NCBI GenBank assembly: GCA_002711415.1
Contig: PARI01000012.1
Coordinates: 63,441-102,066 of the forward strand
DNA from: Phycisphaerae bacterium
Lineage (GTDB): Bacteria; Planctomycetota; Phycisphaerae; Phycisphaerales; SM1A02
Direction: 5' to 3'
DNA length: 38,626 nt
A program made the position numbers and the translations under genes. Within the stretch, counting starts at the first letter, position 1, and the number at the start of each line of letters is the position of its first letter. Under the pieces are notes generated by a model, which did no database searches, had not been told where the DNA came from, and saw nothing but the letters and a program-made list of their open reading frames with translations. Shown in pieces: positions 31,590 to 38,626 of the stretch.

Positions 31590-32939
31590 ATGACAGGCCC
31601 TGAGGAGACACCAGTCCCAGGACTGCTCGAAACCGCCCGGAAGCTCCCGCAGGCTCCGGGGGTCTACCTGATGAAGGATGCTTCCGACCAGGTGATCTAC
31701 ATCGGAAAGGCATCCTCGCTGCGTGATCGGGTCAGCTCGTACTTCGTGCCGTCAGCCGACGAGGGGCCCCGTAAGGAGGCCATGCTCGAGTTGATCACGT
31801 CGTTCGATGTCATCGAGGCCGAGGGCGAGTGGGAGGCCTTGCTGATGGAGAGTCGCTTGATCAAGGATATTCGTCCTCGATTCAATGAGCGACTGACCGA
31901 TGACAAGACATTCCCATACCTGGCCATCACCATGCGGGATGACTTTCCAGGGGTCTACATCACCCGGAATCCCCAGGATCCGTCATTCAAACGGGCCCGA
32001 ATCCTGGGCCCTTTCACCTCGGTCGGTGAACTCCGGGATGCCGTCCAACTGCTTCAGAGGGTCTTCAAGTACAGGACCTGTCATCTCGAGATCGAGGAGG
32101 GGGATCCTCGAAACCGTCATTTTCGACCATGCCTGCTCCACGCGATCGATCAATGCACGGCCCCCTGTGCCGATCGGATCAGCAGGCAGCGGTACCGGGA
32201 TGACATCGATCGCTTCACACGGTTCCTCGGTTCCCGTCGATCGGAGATGCTGAGGGAACTGCGGCAGCAGATGGAGCAGGCCAGCGATGCCCGCGACTAC
32301 GAGAAGGCGGCTTTCCTGAGAGACCAGGTGACCGCGATCGAATCGCTTGATGACCGGGAGAAGAGGCGGGGCGGCGAACAGTATGACTGGCAGCCCGAAG
32401 TCACCGTGTTCGCAGGTGATCCTGCGGAGGGACTTCGCTCGCTGCAGCGAACCCTCGATCTGGATGAGCCGATCCGATGCATGGAGGCCATCGATATCGC
32501 ACACCTCAGCGGTGCCCAGACGGTTGGCTCCAAGGTCTGCTTCATCGATGGTCGGCCGTTCAAGGAGGGGTACCGTCGGTACAGGATCAAGTCAGTCGGC
32601 AATGATGACTACGCATCGATCCGCGAGGTCGTGAGTCGTCGCTACCGTGACGCCGCCGATGGCAACGAGCTCTTCCCGGACGTGATACTGATCGATGGGG
32701 GGCTCGGGCAGCTCAACGCGGCCCTGGAGGTGTTCGCCGGTTCCGACGTGCGACCTGGAATGGTCATCGGGCTCGCCAAGAAGGAGGAACTGCTGCATGT
32801 CCAGGGTGTCGAGGAGCCGATCCGTCTGGGACGCCAGAACCCGGGCCTTCGACTGTGCCAGGCGATTCGCGACGAGGCGCACCGGTTCGCGCAGCACTAC
32901 CATCACATGCTCAGGAGCAGGAAGCTGACAGGTGATTGA
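31590..32939 (+). CDS. uvrC: UvrC excinuclease subunit lacking the C-terminal HhH domain
   Basis: A 449-residue UvrC. The GIY-YIG nuclease that makes the 3' incision is intact ('APGVYLMKDASDQVIYIGKA', residues 22-41), followed by the Cys-containing linker ('CLLHAIDQCTAPCADRI'), the UVR motif that binds UvrB ('ASDARDYEKAAFLRDQV') and the RNase H-like 5' nuclease with its acidic and His residues in 'AIDIAHLSGAQTVGS', 'DVILIDGGLGQLN' and 'IRDEAHRFAQHYH'. The chain ends right after 'MLRSRKLTGD', whereas standard UvrC (~600 residues) continues into a tandem HhH DNA-binding domain. The next base pairs already belong to the end of ftsH, so the domain is really absent here. No ribosome-binding site is obvious before ATG 31590. 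Confidence 0.92.
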   Translation: MTGPEETPVPGLLETARKLPQAPGVYLMKDASDQVIYIGKASSLRDRVSSYFVPSADEGPRKEAMLELITSFDVIEAEGEWEALLMESRLIKDIRPRFNERLTDDKTFPYLAITMRDDFPGVYITRNPQDPSFKRARILGPFTSVGELRDAVQLLQRVFKYRTCHLEIEEGDPRNRHFRPCLLHAIDQCTAPCADRISRQRYRDDIDRFTRFLGSRRSEMLRELRQQMEQASDARDYEKAAFLRDQVTAIESLDDREKRRGGEQYDWQPEVTVFAGDPAEGLRSLQRTLDLDEPIRCMEAIDIAHLSGAQTVGSKVCFIDGRPFKEGYRRYRIKSVGNDDYASIREVVSRRYRDAADGNELFPDVILIDGGLGQLNAALEVFAGSDVRPGMVIGLAKKEELLHVQGVEEPIRLGRQNPGLRLCQAIRDEAHRFAQHYHHMLRSRKLTGD

Positions 32940-32940
32940 A

Positions 32941-35052
32941 TCAGGCCGGGGAGGGGACCACGTCCCCGAGACCCTCGTCCTCGTCGGTGCTGGTGGAGGA
33001 CTCGGTCCTGGGCGGTGACTTGTCGGCTTCCCTGGAGATCAGGTCCGCGACCGTTGGCTTGTCCAGGGACTCGCCGCGAAGAAGCTTGTCGACCTCATCC
33101 TTCTGGAGGGTTTCGTACTTCAACAGCGCCTCGGAAATGGCTACGACGGCTTCCCAGTTCTCGTTGATGATCCGCTCGGCATCGGCGTATGCCTCGTCGA
33201 TGATCCTGCGGACCTCCTCGTCGATGATCCTCGCCGTCTCGGGCGAGTAATCCTTCTCGGGGATGTGGATCTCCTTGGTGTCGTCTCCGGCGTAGTTGAC
33301 GAAGCCGAGTCGATCGGACATGCCCCACTCGAGGATCATGTGCCGCGCGTAGGTCGTGGCCATCTTGATGTCCATGCCCGCACCCGAGGAGATGTCTCCG
33401 GTCTTCCTGTACTCGGCGATCCGCCCGCCGCAGAGGACCCGCATCGTCGCCAGCAGGTACTTCTTGGCGTATCCGTATCGATCCTTCTCAGGCAGGCTGA
33501 AGGTCGCACCCATCGCCTGGCCTCTGGGGATGATCGTGACCTTGTGCAGGGGATCGGCATCATCAAGCAGCGCCTGGATGACGGTGTGCCCTGCCTCGTG
33601 ATAGGCCGTGGCCACGCGTTCCTGCTCCTCGATGCGGCGGCTCTTCTGGGCACGGCCGAAGCGGATCTTGTCGCGGGCCTCTTCCAGGTCGATCATCTCG
33701 ACGTGTTCCTTGTCCTCCATCGTGGCGATGATCGCGGCCTCGTTGATGACGGCCGCCAGGTCGGCGCCGGAGAACATCGGTGTCCCTCGGGCCAGCCTCT
33801 CCAGGTCGACGTCCGGGCCCATCTTCACCTTCTTGGCATGCACCTGGAGGATCTGCTTGCGTCCGGCCAGGTCAGGCAGTGAGACCTGCACCTGTCGATC
33901 GAATCGACCGGGTCTGGTCAACGCCGGGTCCAGGACGTCGGCACGGTTGGTCGCCGCGATGACGATGATCTGGTCACTGATTTCGAACCCGTCCATCTCG
34001 ACCAGGATCGCGTTGAGCGTCTGTTCTCGCTCGTCGTGTCCACCGGTGGTGAACCCGCCACCACGACGGCGGCCGACGGCGTCGATCTCATCAAGGAAGA
34101 TGATGCATGGCGAATTCTCCTTCGCCTGCTTGAACAGGTCGCGAACACGGCTGGCACCGACGCCGACGAACATCTCGACGAAGTCCGAACCGGAGATCGA
34201 GAAGAATGGAGCATCCGCCTCGCCGGCAATCGCCTTGGCCAGCAGGGTCTTGCCGCATCCGGGAGGCCCTACGAGCAGCACGCCTCGAGGAGTCCTGCCA
34301 CCGAGGCGCTGGAATTTGCGAGGGTCCCTGAGGAACTCGACCAGCTCCGTGACCTCGTGCTTGGCCTCGTCGACACCTGCGACGTCATTGAACGTGACGT
34401 TGACCGAATCCTTCGAGCTGATCCTGTGCTTGCTCTTGCCGAAGCTGCCGAGCATTCCACCGGGACCACCTCCAGCAGATCGGACAGACCGAGCGATGAA
34501 GAACCAGATCACCAGGATGATCACCAGGACCGGTAGCATCGTGATGGCCAGGGACATCCAGATGCTCTGCCCGAAGTTGCCGACCCGGTAGTCGTAGCCA
34601 CTTTCCTTGAGATCAGACTCGATCCGTGCGTAGGCGGTGTCCTGTGGAATGATCTTCACCCAGACGGGGGATCCCTTCTCACCGGACTTCTCAAAGCCCT
34701 TGGTTCCGGGCTTCATGACGGCGTTGACCCGATCGTCATGGATCCAGATGCTGCCCGGCTCGACCTGGGCTTCCCGTGCATAGACCATGAACTGGCTCCA
34801 TGACTGGATCTCCTTGCCCTGGTTGTTGGAGGTCGCCAGGACCGCCCAGACCAGCGCCAGCAGGAAGACCAGAGTCAGCCATGTCATCGCCTTCCGCGGC
34901 TTGGGCGGCTGCTGGGGTGTTCCCTGTGGATCATCCTGTCTGGACTGCTGTGGCTGCTGTGGCGGGGACCCCGGGTCCTCCTTGCCATCATCCTGTTGCA
35001 TTCTGAGTGGTTGGTCGATGCTCATCTGCTGTTCCCGATTGCCCTTGTTCAC
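32941..35052 (-). CDS. ftsH: ATP-dependent zinc metalloprotease FtsH
   Basis: A 703-residue membrane-bound AAA+ protease that degrades membrane and regulatory proteins. A Pro/Gln-rich cytoplasmic N-terminal tail (~50 residues) precedes the first membrane helix ('[19 protein letters not shown]'), a periplasmic domain and the second helix ('[16 protein letters not shown]'). Walker A '[13 protein letters not shown]' (about 262-269), Walker B '[16 protein letters not shown]', SRH '[20 protein letters not shown]', and zinc motif HEAGH at 485-489 ('[12 protein letters not shown]'). The GTG at 35052 overlaps the lptE-like stop (GTGA) and has GAGGT 7 bases upstream; ATG 35025 is an alternative start. 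It ends one base from the convergent uvrC stop. Confidence 0.96.
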   Translation of the reverse strand: MNKGNREQQMSIDQPLRMQQDDGKEDPGSPPQQPQQSRQDDPQGTPQQPPKPRKAMTWLTLVFLLALVWAVLATSNNQGKEIQSWSQFMVYAREAQVEPGSIWIHDDRVNAVMKPGTKGFEKSGEKGSPVWVKIIPQDTAYARIESDLKESGYDYRVGNFGQSIWMSLAITMLPVLVIILVIWFFIARSVRSAGGGPGGMLGSFGKSKHRISSKDSVNVTFNDVAGVDEAKHEVTELVEFLRDPRKFQRLGGRTPRGVLLVGPPGCGKTLLAKAIAGEADAPFFSISGSDFVEMFVGVGASRVRDLFKQAKENSPCIIFLDEIDAVGRRRGGGFTTGGHDEREQTLNAILVEMDGFEISDQIIVIAATNRADVLDPALTRPGRFDRQVQVSLPDLAGRKQILQVHAKKVKMGPDVDLERLARGTPMFSGADLAAVINEAAIIATMEDKEHVEMIDLEEARDKIRFGRAQKSRRIEEQERVATAYHEAGHTVIQALLDDADPLHKVTIIPRGQAMGATFSLPEKDRYGYAKKYLLATMRVLCGGRIAEYRKTGDISSGAGMDIKMATTYARHMILEWGMSDRLGFVNYAGDDTKEIHIPEKDYSPETARIIDEEVRRIIDEAYADAERIINENWEAVVAISEALLKYETLQKDEVDKLLRGESLDKPTVADLISREADKSPPRTESSTSTDEDEGLGDVVPSPA

Positions 35053-35579
35053 CAATCCGACCTCATGGCATCGACCATATCCGACGCCAACTGCTGTACG
35101 ACTTCAAATCGTCCTAGTTCTATCGGTTCGGAAGAGGGCCTGCTGGGCATGAAAACGGCACTGGCAGAGAAGTTCTGCCGGGCTGCAATCGGCTTCCCGG
35201 TCGCCAGATCGGTCCATTCCCAGTTGATCGTCACGGTATACATCATTTCCTCGGCCAGGCCGGAGTTCCTGCTCTTGGACAGTTGCCGCAGATTCACATC
35301 GGTAATCCTGCCCTTGAGAACAGTATCCGCGCCACCCTCCCCAGTCACCTTGTACGGGGTCCTGGACTGGATTTCCTTGACCAGGGCGTCCGTCAGGTTG
35401 AATCCGACCTCCCTGAAGTAGGTGTCGTTCTCGATGATCGGCACCGCGATCGACCGGTATTCCGAGTCGAACGGGCGGTCCATGGAGTATCCCCTGGACG
35501 GGTCCGAAGCGCATCCGCTGGCCAGGAAGACCGCCAGGCAGAGCAGTGGCATCGAACGCAGGCAGGTCAATCGACTCAC
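35049..35579 (-). CDS. LptE-like outer-membrane lipoprotein
   Basis: A 176-residue lipoprotein: signal 'MPLLCLAVFLASGC' with lipobox LASGC. The mature part has the LptE pattern: 'YRSIAVPIIENDTYFREVGF', 'LTDALVKEIQSRTPYKV', 'ADTVLKGRITDVNLRQLS', then alternating beta segments ('YTVTINWEWTDLATGKPIA') and a final helix ('[18 protein letters not shown]'). LptE plugs the LptD barrel that inserts lipopolysaccharide into the outer membrane; the family is divergent, so the call is by layout. GTG 35579 overlaps the upstream gene's stop (GTGA) and has GGAGAG 5 bases upstream; the upstream in-frame ATG would lack a signal peptide. It is coupled at both ends, to a TPR protein and to ftsH. Confidence 0.75.
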   Translation of the reverse strand: MSRLTCLRSMPLLCLAVFLASGCASDPSRGYSMDRPFDSEYRSIAVPIIENDTYFREVGFNLTDALVKEIQSRTPYKVTGEGGADTVLKGRITDVNLRQLSKSRNSGLAEEMMYTVTINWEWTDLATGKPIAARQNFSASAVFMPSRPSSEPIELGRFEVVQQLASDMVDAMRSDW

Positions 35580-36742
35580 GGGGACTCTCCTGGAGTGTCC
35601 TGTACAGGCTCGAGCATCTCCTCGGGCTCGGGTTCGATCAGCATCGGCAATGGCTCTTCCCACGCCGGGGAGATCCCACGGAGCGGTTCCTGCTGTTCCG
35701 GATCGATTCCCAGGAGGGCGACCCGGAGGGCCGCGTAGTCGGGTGCCTGCATGACCACGGACTGGGGCATCCTGGCAAGGATCCCGGGGATGATCTCCAG
35801 GGCCCGCATCGCGGCGATCGAATCGGGATATTCCATGATCAACCGCCTGATCACCCGCTCAGCCGAGATCGGATTGTCGGTGGACTTGTACCAGAGCGAT
35901 GTCGACAGAAGCTTTTCCGCTTCCGATTCATAGATGCCGACAAGCATCGCCTCGGAACCGACCTTCTGTGCAAGCGAGGGCTGCAGCACCTGCAGGTCCT
36001 CGAGCCGGAGCCTCGCCTCGGACAATCCCTTGCCATCGAACTGCGGCCCCTTGAAGCTGGCGAGGAACGAGTAGATCAGCCTGAGCCTGGCGCGGGTGGC
36101 GTACCTGGACCTCGGGAAGTTCTTCAGGAAGATGTCGTACATCTCCGCGGCCATCTCCATTTCGCCGCGTTTGAAGTAGAAGTCCGCCAGCGTCATCGCA
36201 GCCTGCTCGGCCAGCTCACTTCCCGGAAGCCTCTGCTGGATCCTGATCAGCAGTTCCTGGGCATCATCGCTGGCATCGAGGAGTCTGAATGTGCCCAGGA
36301 ATTTCTTGCGGAGACCGTTGGCATACTCGGTCGCGATCTGGAGTTCCCTCTGGAGCGCGGGTACGAATGAATCACTTCCTGGATACCGTCTCGCGATCTC
36401 CTCGTAGGCGAACAGTGCCTTGTATTCATCTCCCAGTGCCAGAAGCGCATCGCCCTTGACCAGGAGTCCGCGTGCCCGGTAAAGGCTGAGCGGATACTTC
36501 TCCAGCCAGGCGACGGCGAGCCTTCGAGCCCGGGCCGGTTCTCCCAGAGCGAGTGCCCGCTCGGCCACGAGCAACTGGCCTCGTTCCGAGGAGGGGTCGA
36601 AATCATCGGTCTGCTTCCAGGCATCATCGCTTTCATCCAGGATGAAGCTTTCCTGGGCATGGCTGCTGGTCACCATCAGCAGGGCGATGAGCAGGAATTG
36701 CATCGCAAACTTCACGCCCGAGGTTCCGATTGAGCCGATCAT
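35576..36742 (-). CDS. Exported TPR protein, BamD-like
   Basis: A 388-residue protein with a signal peptide ('MQFLLIALLMVTSSHAQ', AxA-type cleavage; no lipobox Cys). The mature part is built of tetratricopeptide-like helix pairs: 'LLVKGDALLALGDEYKALFA', 'YEEIARRYPGSDSFVPAL', 'QAAMTLADFYFKRGEMEMAA' and 'MYDIFLKNFPRSRYATRARL'. The 'A..Y..ify..FP.S.ya..A' wording is that of BamD/YbgF-type outer-membrane assembly proteins. A Pro/Glu-rich tail ends the chain. Unlike BamD it seems not to be lipid-anchored. ATG 36742 is the start that yields a signal peptide (GTG 36715 also possible); the frame is open to 36988 without homology. First gene of the coupled TPR-LptE-FtsH set. Confidence 0.75.
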   Translation of the reverse strand: MIGSIGTSGVKFAMQFLLIALLMVTSSHAQESFILDESDDAWKQTDDFDPSSERGQLLVAERALALGEPARARRLAVAWLEKYPLSLYRARGLLVKGDALLALGDEYKALFAYEEIARRYPGSDSFVPALQRELQIATEYANGLRKKFLGTFRLLDASDDAQELLIRIQQRLPGSELAEQAAMTLADFYFKRGEMEMAAEMYDIFLKNFPRSRYATRARLRLIYSFLASFKGPQFDGKGLSEARLRLEDLQVLQPSLAQKVGSEAMLVGIYESEAEKLLSTSLWYKSTDNPISAERVIRRLIMEYPDSIAAMRALEIIPGILARMPQSVVMQAPDYAALRVALLGIDPEQQEPLRGISPAWEEPLPMLIEPEPEEMLEPVQDTPGESP

Positions 36743-36819
36743 GTGGGCGATGGTACGGGCTTGTGCCCTCTCCGACAATTCCACGCAGCCACCGACCGCT
36801 GGCATGGGAGCCCGGTTCC

Positions 36820-37704
36820 ATGAAGATCTGCCTGGTGTACAACCCCATTTCCGGAAGTGGCAAGGGACGAGCCGATGCCGAGATGCTCCAAGAGGGACTC
36901 CAGGGCTGTGGTCACGAGGTGCACACCATCCAGAGCCAGCTTGAGCCAGCGACCGAGTGGCTGGACCCCGAACTGTCTGACGCTGCATTGCTCGTGGTCA
37001 TCGGTGGGGATGGAGCCGTGCGAATGGTGACCGGATCGGCCAGTCGCTGCGGCGTGCCGATGATCCAGTACCCGGCTGGAACCGAGAACCTCTTTGCCAA
37101 GCACTTCGGGATGAAGGCGTCGATCGACTCGATCAGGAAGGCGATCGACCACTGGAACGTCATCTCGTGTGACATGGCCACGGTGAACCAGCAACGGTTC
37201 CTGCTGATGGCTTCAGTGGGATTCGATGCCGACGTGGTCAACGACCTTGCCAGCAACAGGTCCAGTTCGATCTCTCACCTGAGCTACCTGGCCCCGATCC
37301 TGCGGCAGGCCATCCACTGGAGGGCCCCGCGGTTGGATGTCTTCGTGGATGGGGATCAGGTCTTGGCCGGTGGGCGAGGACTGCTCGTGGTCGCCAACTC
37401 GCCGGCATATGCCCGACACCTGGATCCAGCCAGGCAGGCCGTCATGAATGACGGGCTGCTCGATATCGCGTTCATGCCGGCCAAGACGGCACTGGGGGTT
37501 CTCCAGTGGGCGGCCAGGCTCAAGATGATGGGGGAGCGGCTCAATCGGCACATGCAGTACTTCAGGGGGACGTCGATCAGGGTCCGGATGGAACCGGCCT
37601 CGATGTACCAGGTCGATGGTGATCCACCCATGCAGCCAGAGCCTGTCTCGAGCCTCCAGATCTCGATCGAGCCCGGGATTCTGGACGTTCTGGCACCCTC
37701 CTGA
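36820..37704 (+). CDS. Diacylglycerol/sphingosine kinase-fold protein (YegS/BmrU-like)
   Basis: A 294-residue lipid-kinase-fold protein. The N-terminal nucleotide domain has 'VYNPISGSGKG' and 'LVVIGGDGAVRMV', then 'PAGTENLFAKHFGM'; the C-terminal beta-sandwich includes 'ASVGFDADVVNDLA' and the late 'MNDGLLDIAFM' and 'YQVDGDPPMQPEP', typical of the family. Members phosphorylate diacylglycerol or related lipids at the membrane face. The nucleotide motif is usually GGDGT; here it is GGDGA, which may affect ATP binding or only reflect drift. ATG 36820 gives the normal start. It is divergent from the TPR gene, with 77 bp between. Confidence 0.85.
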   Translation: MKICLVYNPISGSGKGRADAEMLQEGLQGCGHEVHTIQSQLEPATEWLDPELSDAALLVVIGGDGAVRMVTGSASRCGVPMIQYPAGTENLFAKHFGMKASIDSIRKAIDHWNVISCDMATVNQQRFLLMASVGFDADVVNDLASNRSSSISHLSYLAPILRQAIHWRAPRLDVFVDGDQVLAGGRGLLVVANSPAYARHLDPARQAVMNDGLLDIAFMPAKTALGVLQWAARLKMMGERLNRHMQYFRGTSIRVRMEPASMYQVDGDPPMQPEPVSSLQISIEPGILDVLAPS

Positions 37705-37809
37705 GAAGGACCGGGAACCTGCCACAGGCTGTTTCCTGCCCGCCAATCAGGGTTGTGTGGCTTCAGTCACCTTCAGGAACCGCCGATAGGGAGCTCACGG
37801 AGGTGAGCC

Positions 37810-38310
37810 ATGTCTGAATCAAAACCACGTGTGTTCCGTGCTGCACTCATCACGACCGCCCTGGTCGTGGCCGAGGCCGTCGGCCTGTTCTGGATCGGTT
37901 CGACCATCTGGGGGCCGCAGGAGGTCCTGGCAATCGACCAGGTCGCCACCGAGGAGATCGCCTTGGATCGCAGTGTTGAAGTGCCTGTCTTTGATGGTGT
38001 GCTGTCAAACGATCGGCTCGGGACGGCGTTCTTCTACCGGACCGAGATCCATGTGCAGGTCCTCGAGGCCGACCAGGTCGCCGTCGCGGACCTGCTGGAT
38101 CGGAACAGGAACCAGATCCGCGCCGACATCAATGCCGCATGGCGTGCGGCCGATCCGGCCTGGCTCCAGGAGCCTCGCATGGAGACATTGACCAGGAGGA
38201 TTGAGAGCCTCCTGAGAGAGCATTTCGATGGTGGCTCCACAGCCGGATCCGAATCGGTCATCAGGAAGTGCATCCTGCTTTCTGGAACCGGGATCCGCGG
38301 AAAGGCGTGA
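37810..38310 (+). CDS. Single-pass membrane protein, possibly FliL-like
   Basis: A 166-residue protein with one N-terminal membrane helix ('AALITTALVVAEAVGLFWIG') and a C-terminal soluble domain of strand-helix-strand type: 'TAFFYRTEIHVQVLEADQVA', 'DLLDRNRNQIRADINAAWRA', 'METLTRRIESLLREHF', 'SVIRKCILLSGTGIRGKA'. Topology, length and the order (TM helix, short beta edge, helix with Arg/Ile pattern, last amphipathic helix, final strand) recall FliL, the stator-associated flagellar protein. Similarity is weak and not decisive. GGAGG is 7 bases before ATG 37810 (start of the gene at 'acggaggtgagcc'). Confidence 0.5.
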   Translation: MSESKPRVFRAALITTALVVAEAVGLFWIGSTIWGPQEVLAIDQVATEEIALDRSVEVPVFDGVLSNDRLGTAFFYRTEIHVQVLEADQVAVADLLDRNRNQIRADINAAWRAADPAWLQEPRMETLTRRIESLLREHFDGGSTAGSESVIRKCILLSGTGIRGKA

Positions 38311-38450
38311 CGCGACCCTCCCTGGAGGGGGTTCATCGACCTGTTTCTGGAGGTGTGGAGCTGCTTCTGTCGATCTGGATCGAAGCGTATGCGTCCGTTC
38401 CCGGTGCCGGGACCGGTGTTCCTGGTGCTCTTGAAGGCCTGGAGTGACAC

Positions 38451-38626
38451 TTGAGCCACGATCCTGAACAGATGGATTCGACTTCCGCCGACCTCGGGGC
38501 ACAGCCCCCGTCAACACCGGACGTGCAGCCCACTTCGGACCAGGTCGATGTCGAGAAGATGGCCGACTCCGCCCTTGAAAATGCTCAAAAGGCCGCCGAG
38601 CAGCTTCGGCGTGCCACTGGCTCGAC
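38451..38626 (+). CDS. Unidentified protein, N-terminal part only (runs off the window)
   Basis: An open frame from TTG 38451 to the window end. GGAG six bases before the TTG (38441-38444) supports this start; ATG 38472 is an alternative. The visible 58 residues are polar: a Ser/Pro/Asp/Thr-rich leader ('STSADLGAQPPSTPDVQPTS') and then a helix 'ADSALENAQKAAEQLRRATG'. No family is recognisable. If the preceding gene is fliL, a flagellar motor-switch protein (FliM/FliN) is possible, but nothing seen proves it. Confidence 0.55.
   Translation, partial: MSHDPEQMDSTSADLGAQPPSTPDVQPTSDQVDVEKMADSALENAQKAAEQLRRATGS

Noticed and set aside
38311-38450. Possible continuation of the FliL-like gene by stop-codon readthrough (frame open to 38454)
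   Set aside because: The translation lacks conserved features, and a ribosome-binding site with a new start at 38451 explains the end of this gap better.
1-38626. CRISPR arrays, insertion sequences, integrases, phage genes
   Set aside because: No regularly spaced repeats of CRISPR type, no transposase or integrase motifs and no compositional break were seen; the only direct repeats are inside the lipoprotein gene and keep its reading frame.

Overview
This window reads as a continuous chromosomal segment from a GC-rich Gram-negative bacterium, most likely a planctomycete of the class Phycisphaerae. Three things point there: two exported proteins carry paired dockerin-like calcium motifs of the 'PADLNxDGxVDGxDLxxxLxNWG' type that is common in this group; the genome keeps PBP2/RodA peptidoglycan genes; and the housekeeping proteins are divergent from proteobacterial ones (short UvrC, one-domain GlmU, stand-alone NrdJb-like protein). 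The lineage is inferred from protein character only; no rRNA is present.

Layout. 1-2455: end of an amidohydrolase, a ROK sugar kinase and a convergent DadA-like oxidoreductase. 2496-5523: an exported thioredoxin/TPR protein, a FolD whose cyclohydrolase residues are all changed, and PurC. 5668-10747: a tightly overlapping run of a GH10-like protein without its catalytic glutamates, a membrane-anchored HhH protein and Mfd. 10810-11845: an aquaporin-like channel and an NrdJb-like protein. 11958-16909 (minus): the translation/replication cluster glmU(N-domain)-prs-rplY-pth-rpsF-ssb-rplI. 16938-17335: tRNA-Gln(UUG) and a candidate 6S-like structured RNA with its own promoter. 17336-20760: a secreted metallo-beta-lactamase-fold protein with N-terminal dockerin-like repeats, an aldehyde dehydrogenase and Aat. 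20836-27107: PBP2-RodA-RsmG-DinG. 27189-29489: a promoter, a multi-hairpin leader and a vanadium-haloperoxidase/PAP2-like secreted protein with a C-terminal dockerin-like pair. 29564-31399 (minus): PyrC and a cysteine-rich repeat lipoprotein. 31590-36742: a UvrC lacking its C-terminal HhH domain, then (minus) a TPR protein, LptE-like lipoprotein and FtsH joined by GTGA overlaps. 36820-38626: a lipid-kinase-fold protein, a FliL-like membrane protein and the start of an unidentified gene.

Most of the content is housekeeping: one-carbon and purine/pyrimidine metabolism, translation, DNA repair and envelope building. Coding is dense, with many 4-base stop/start overlaps (ATGA or GTGA) that imply translational coupling. 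No insertion sequence, prophage, CRISPR array or obvious horizontally acquired island is visible. The points most worth a second look are the FolD active-site changes, the rod-like RNA near tRNA-Gln, the structured leader before the haloperoxidase-like gene, the GH10 pseudoenzyme joined to mfd, the DinG Fe-S ligand change and the cysteine-rich lipoprotein.
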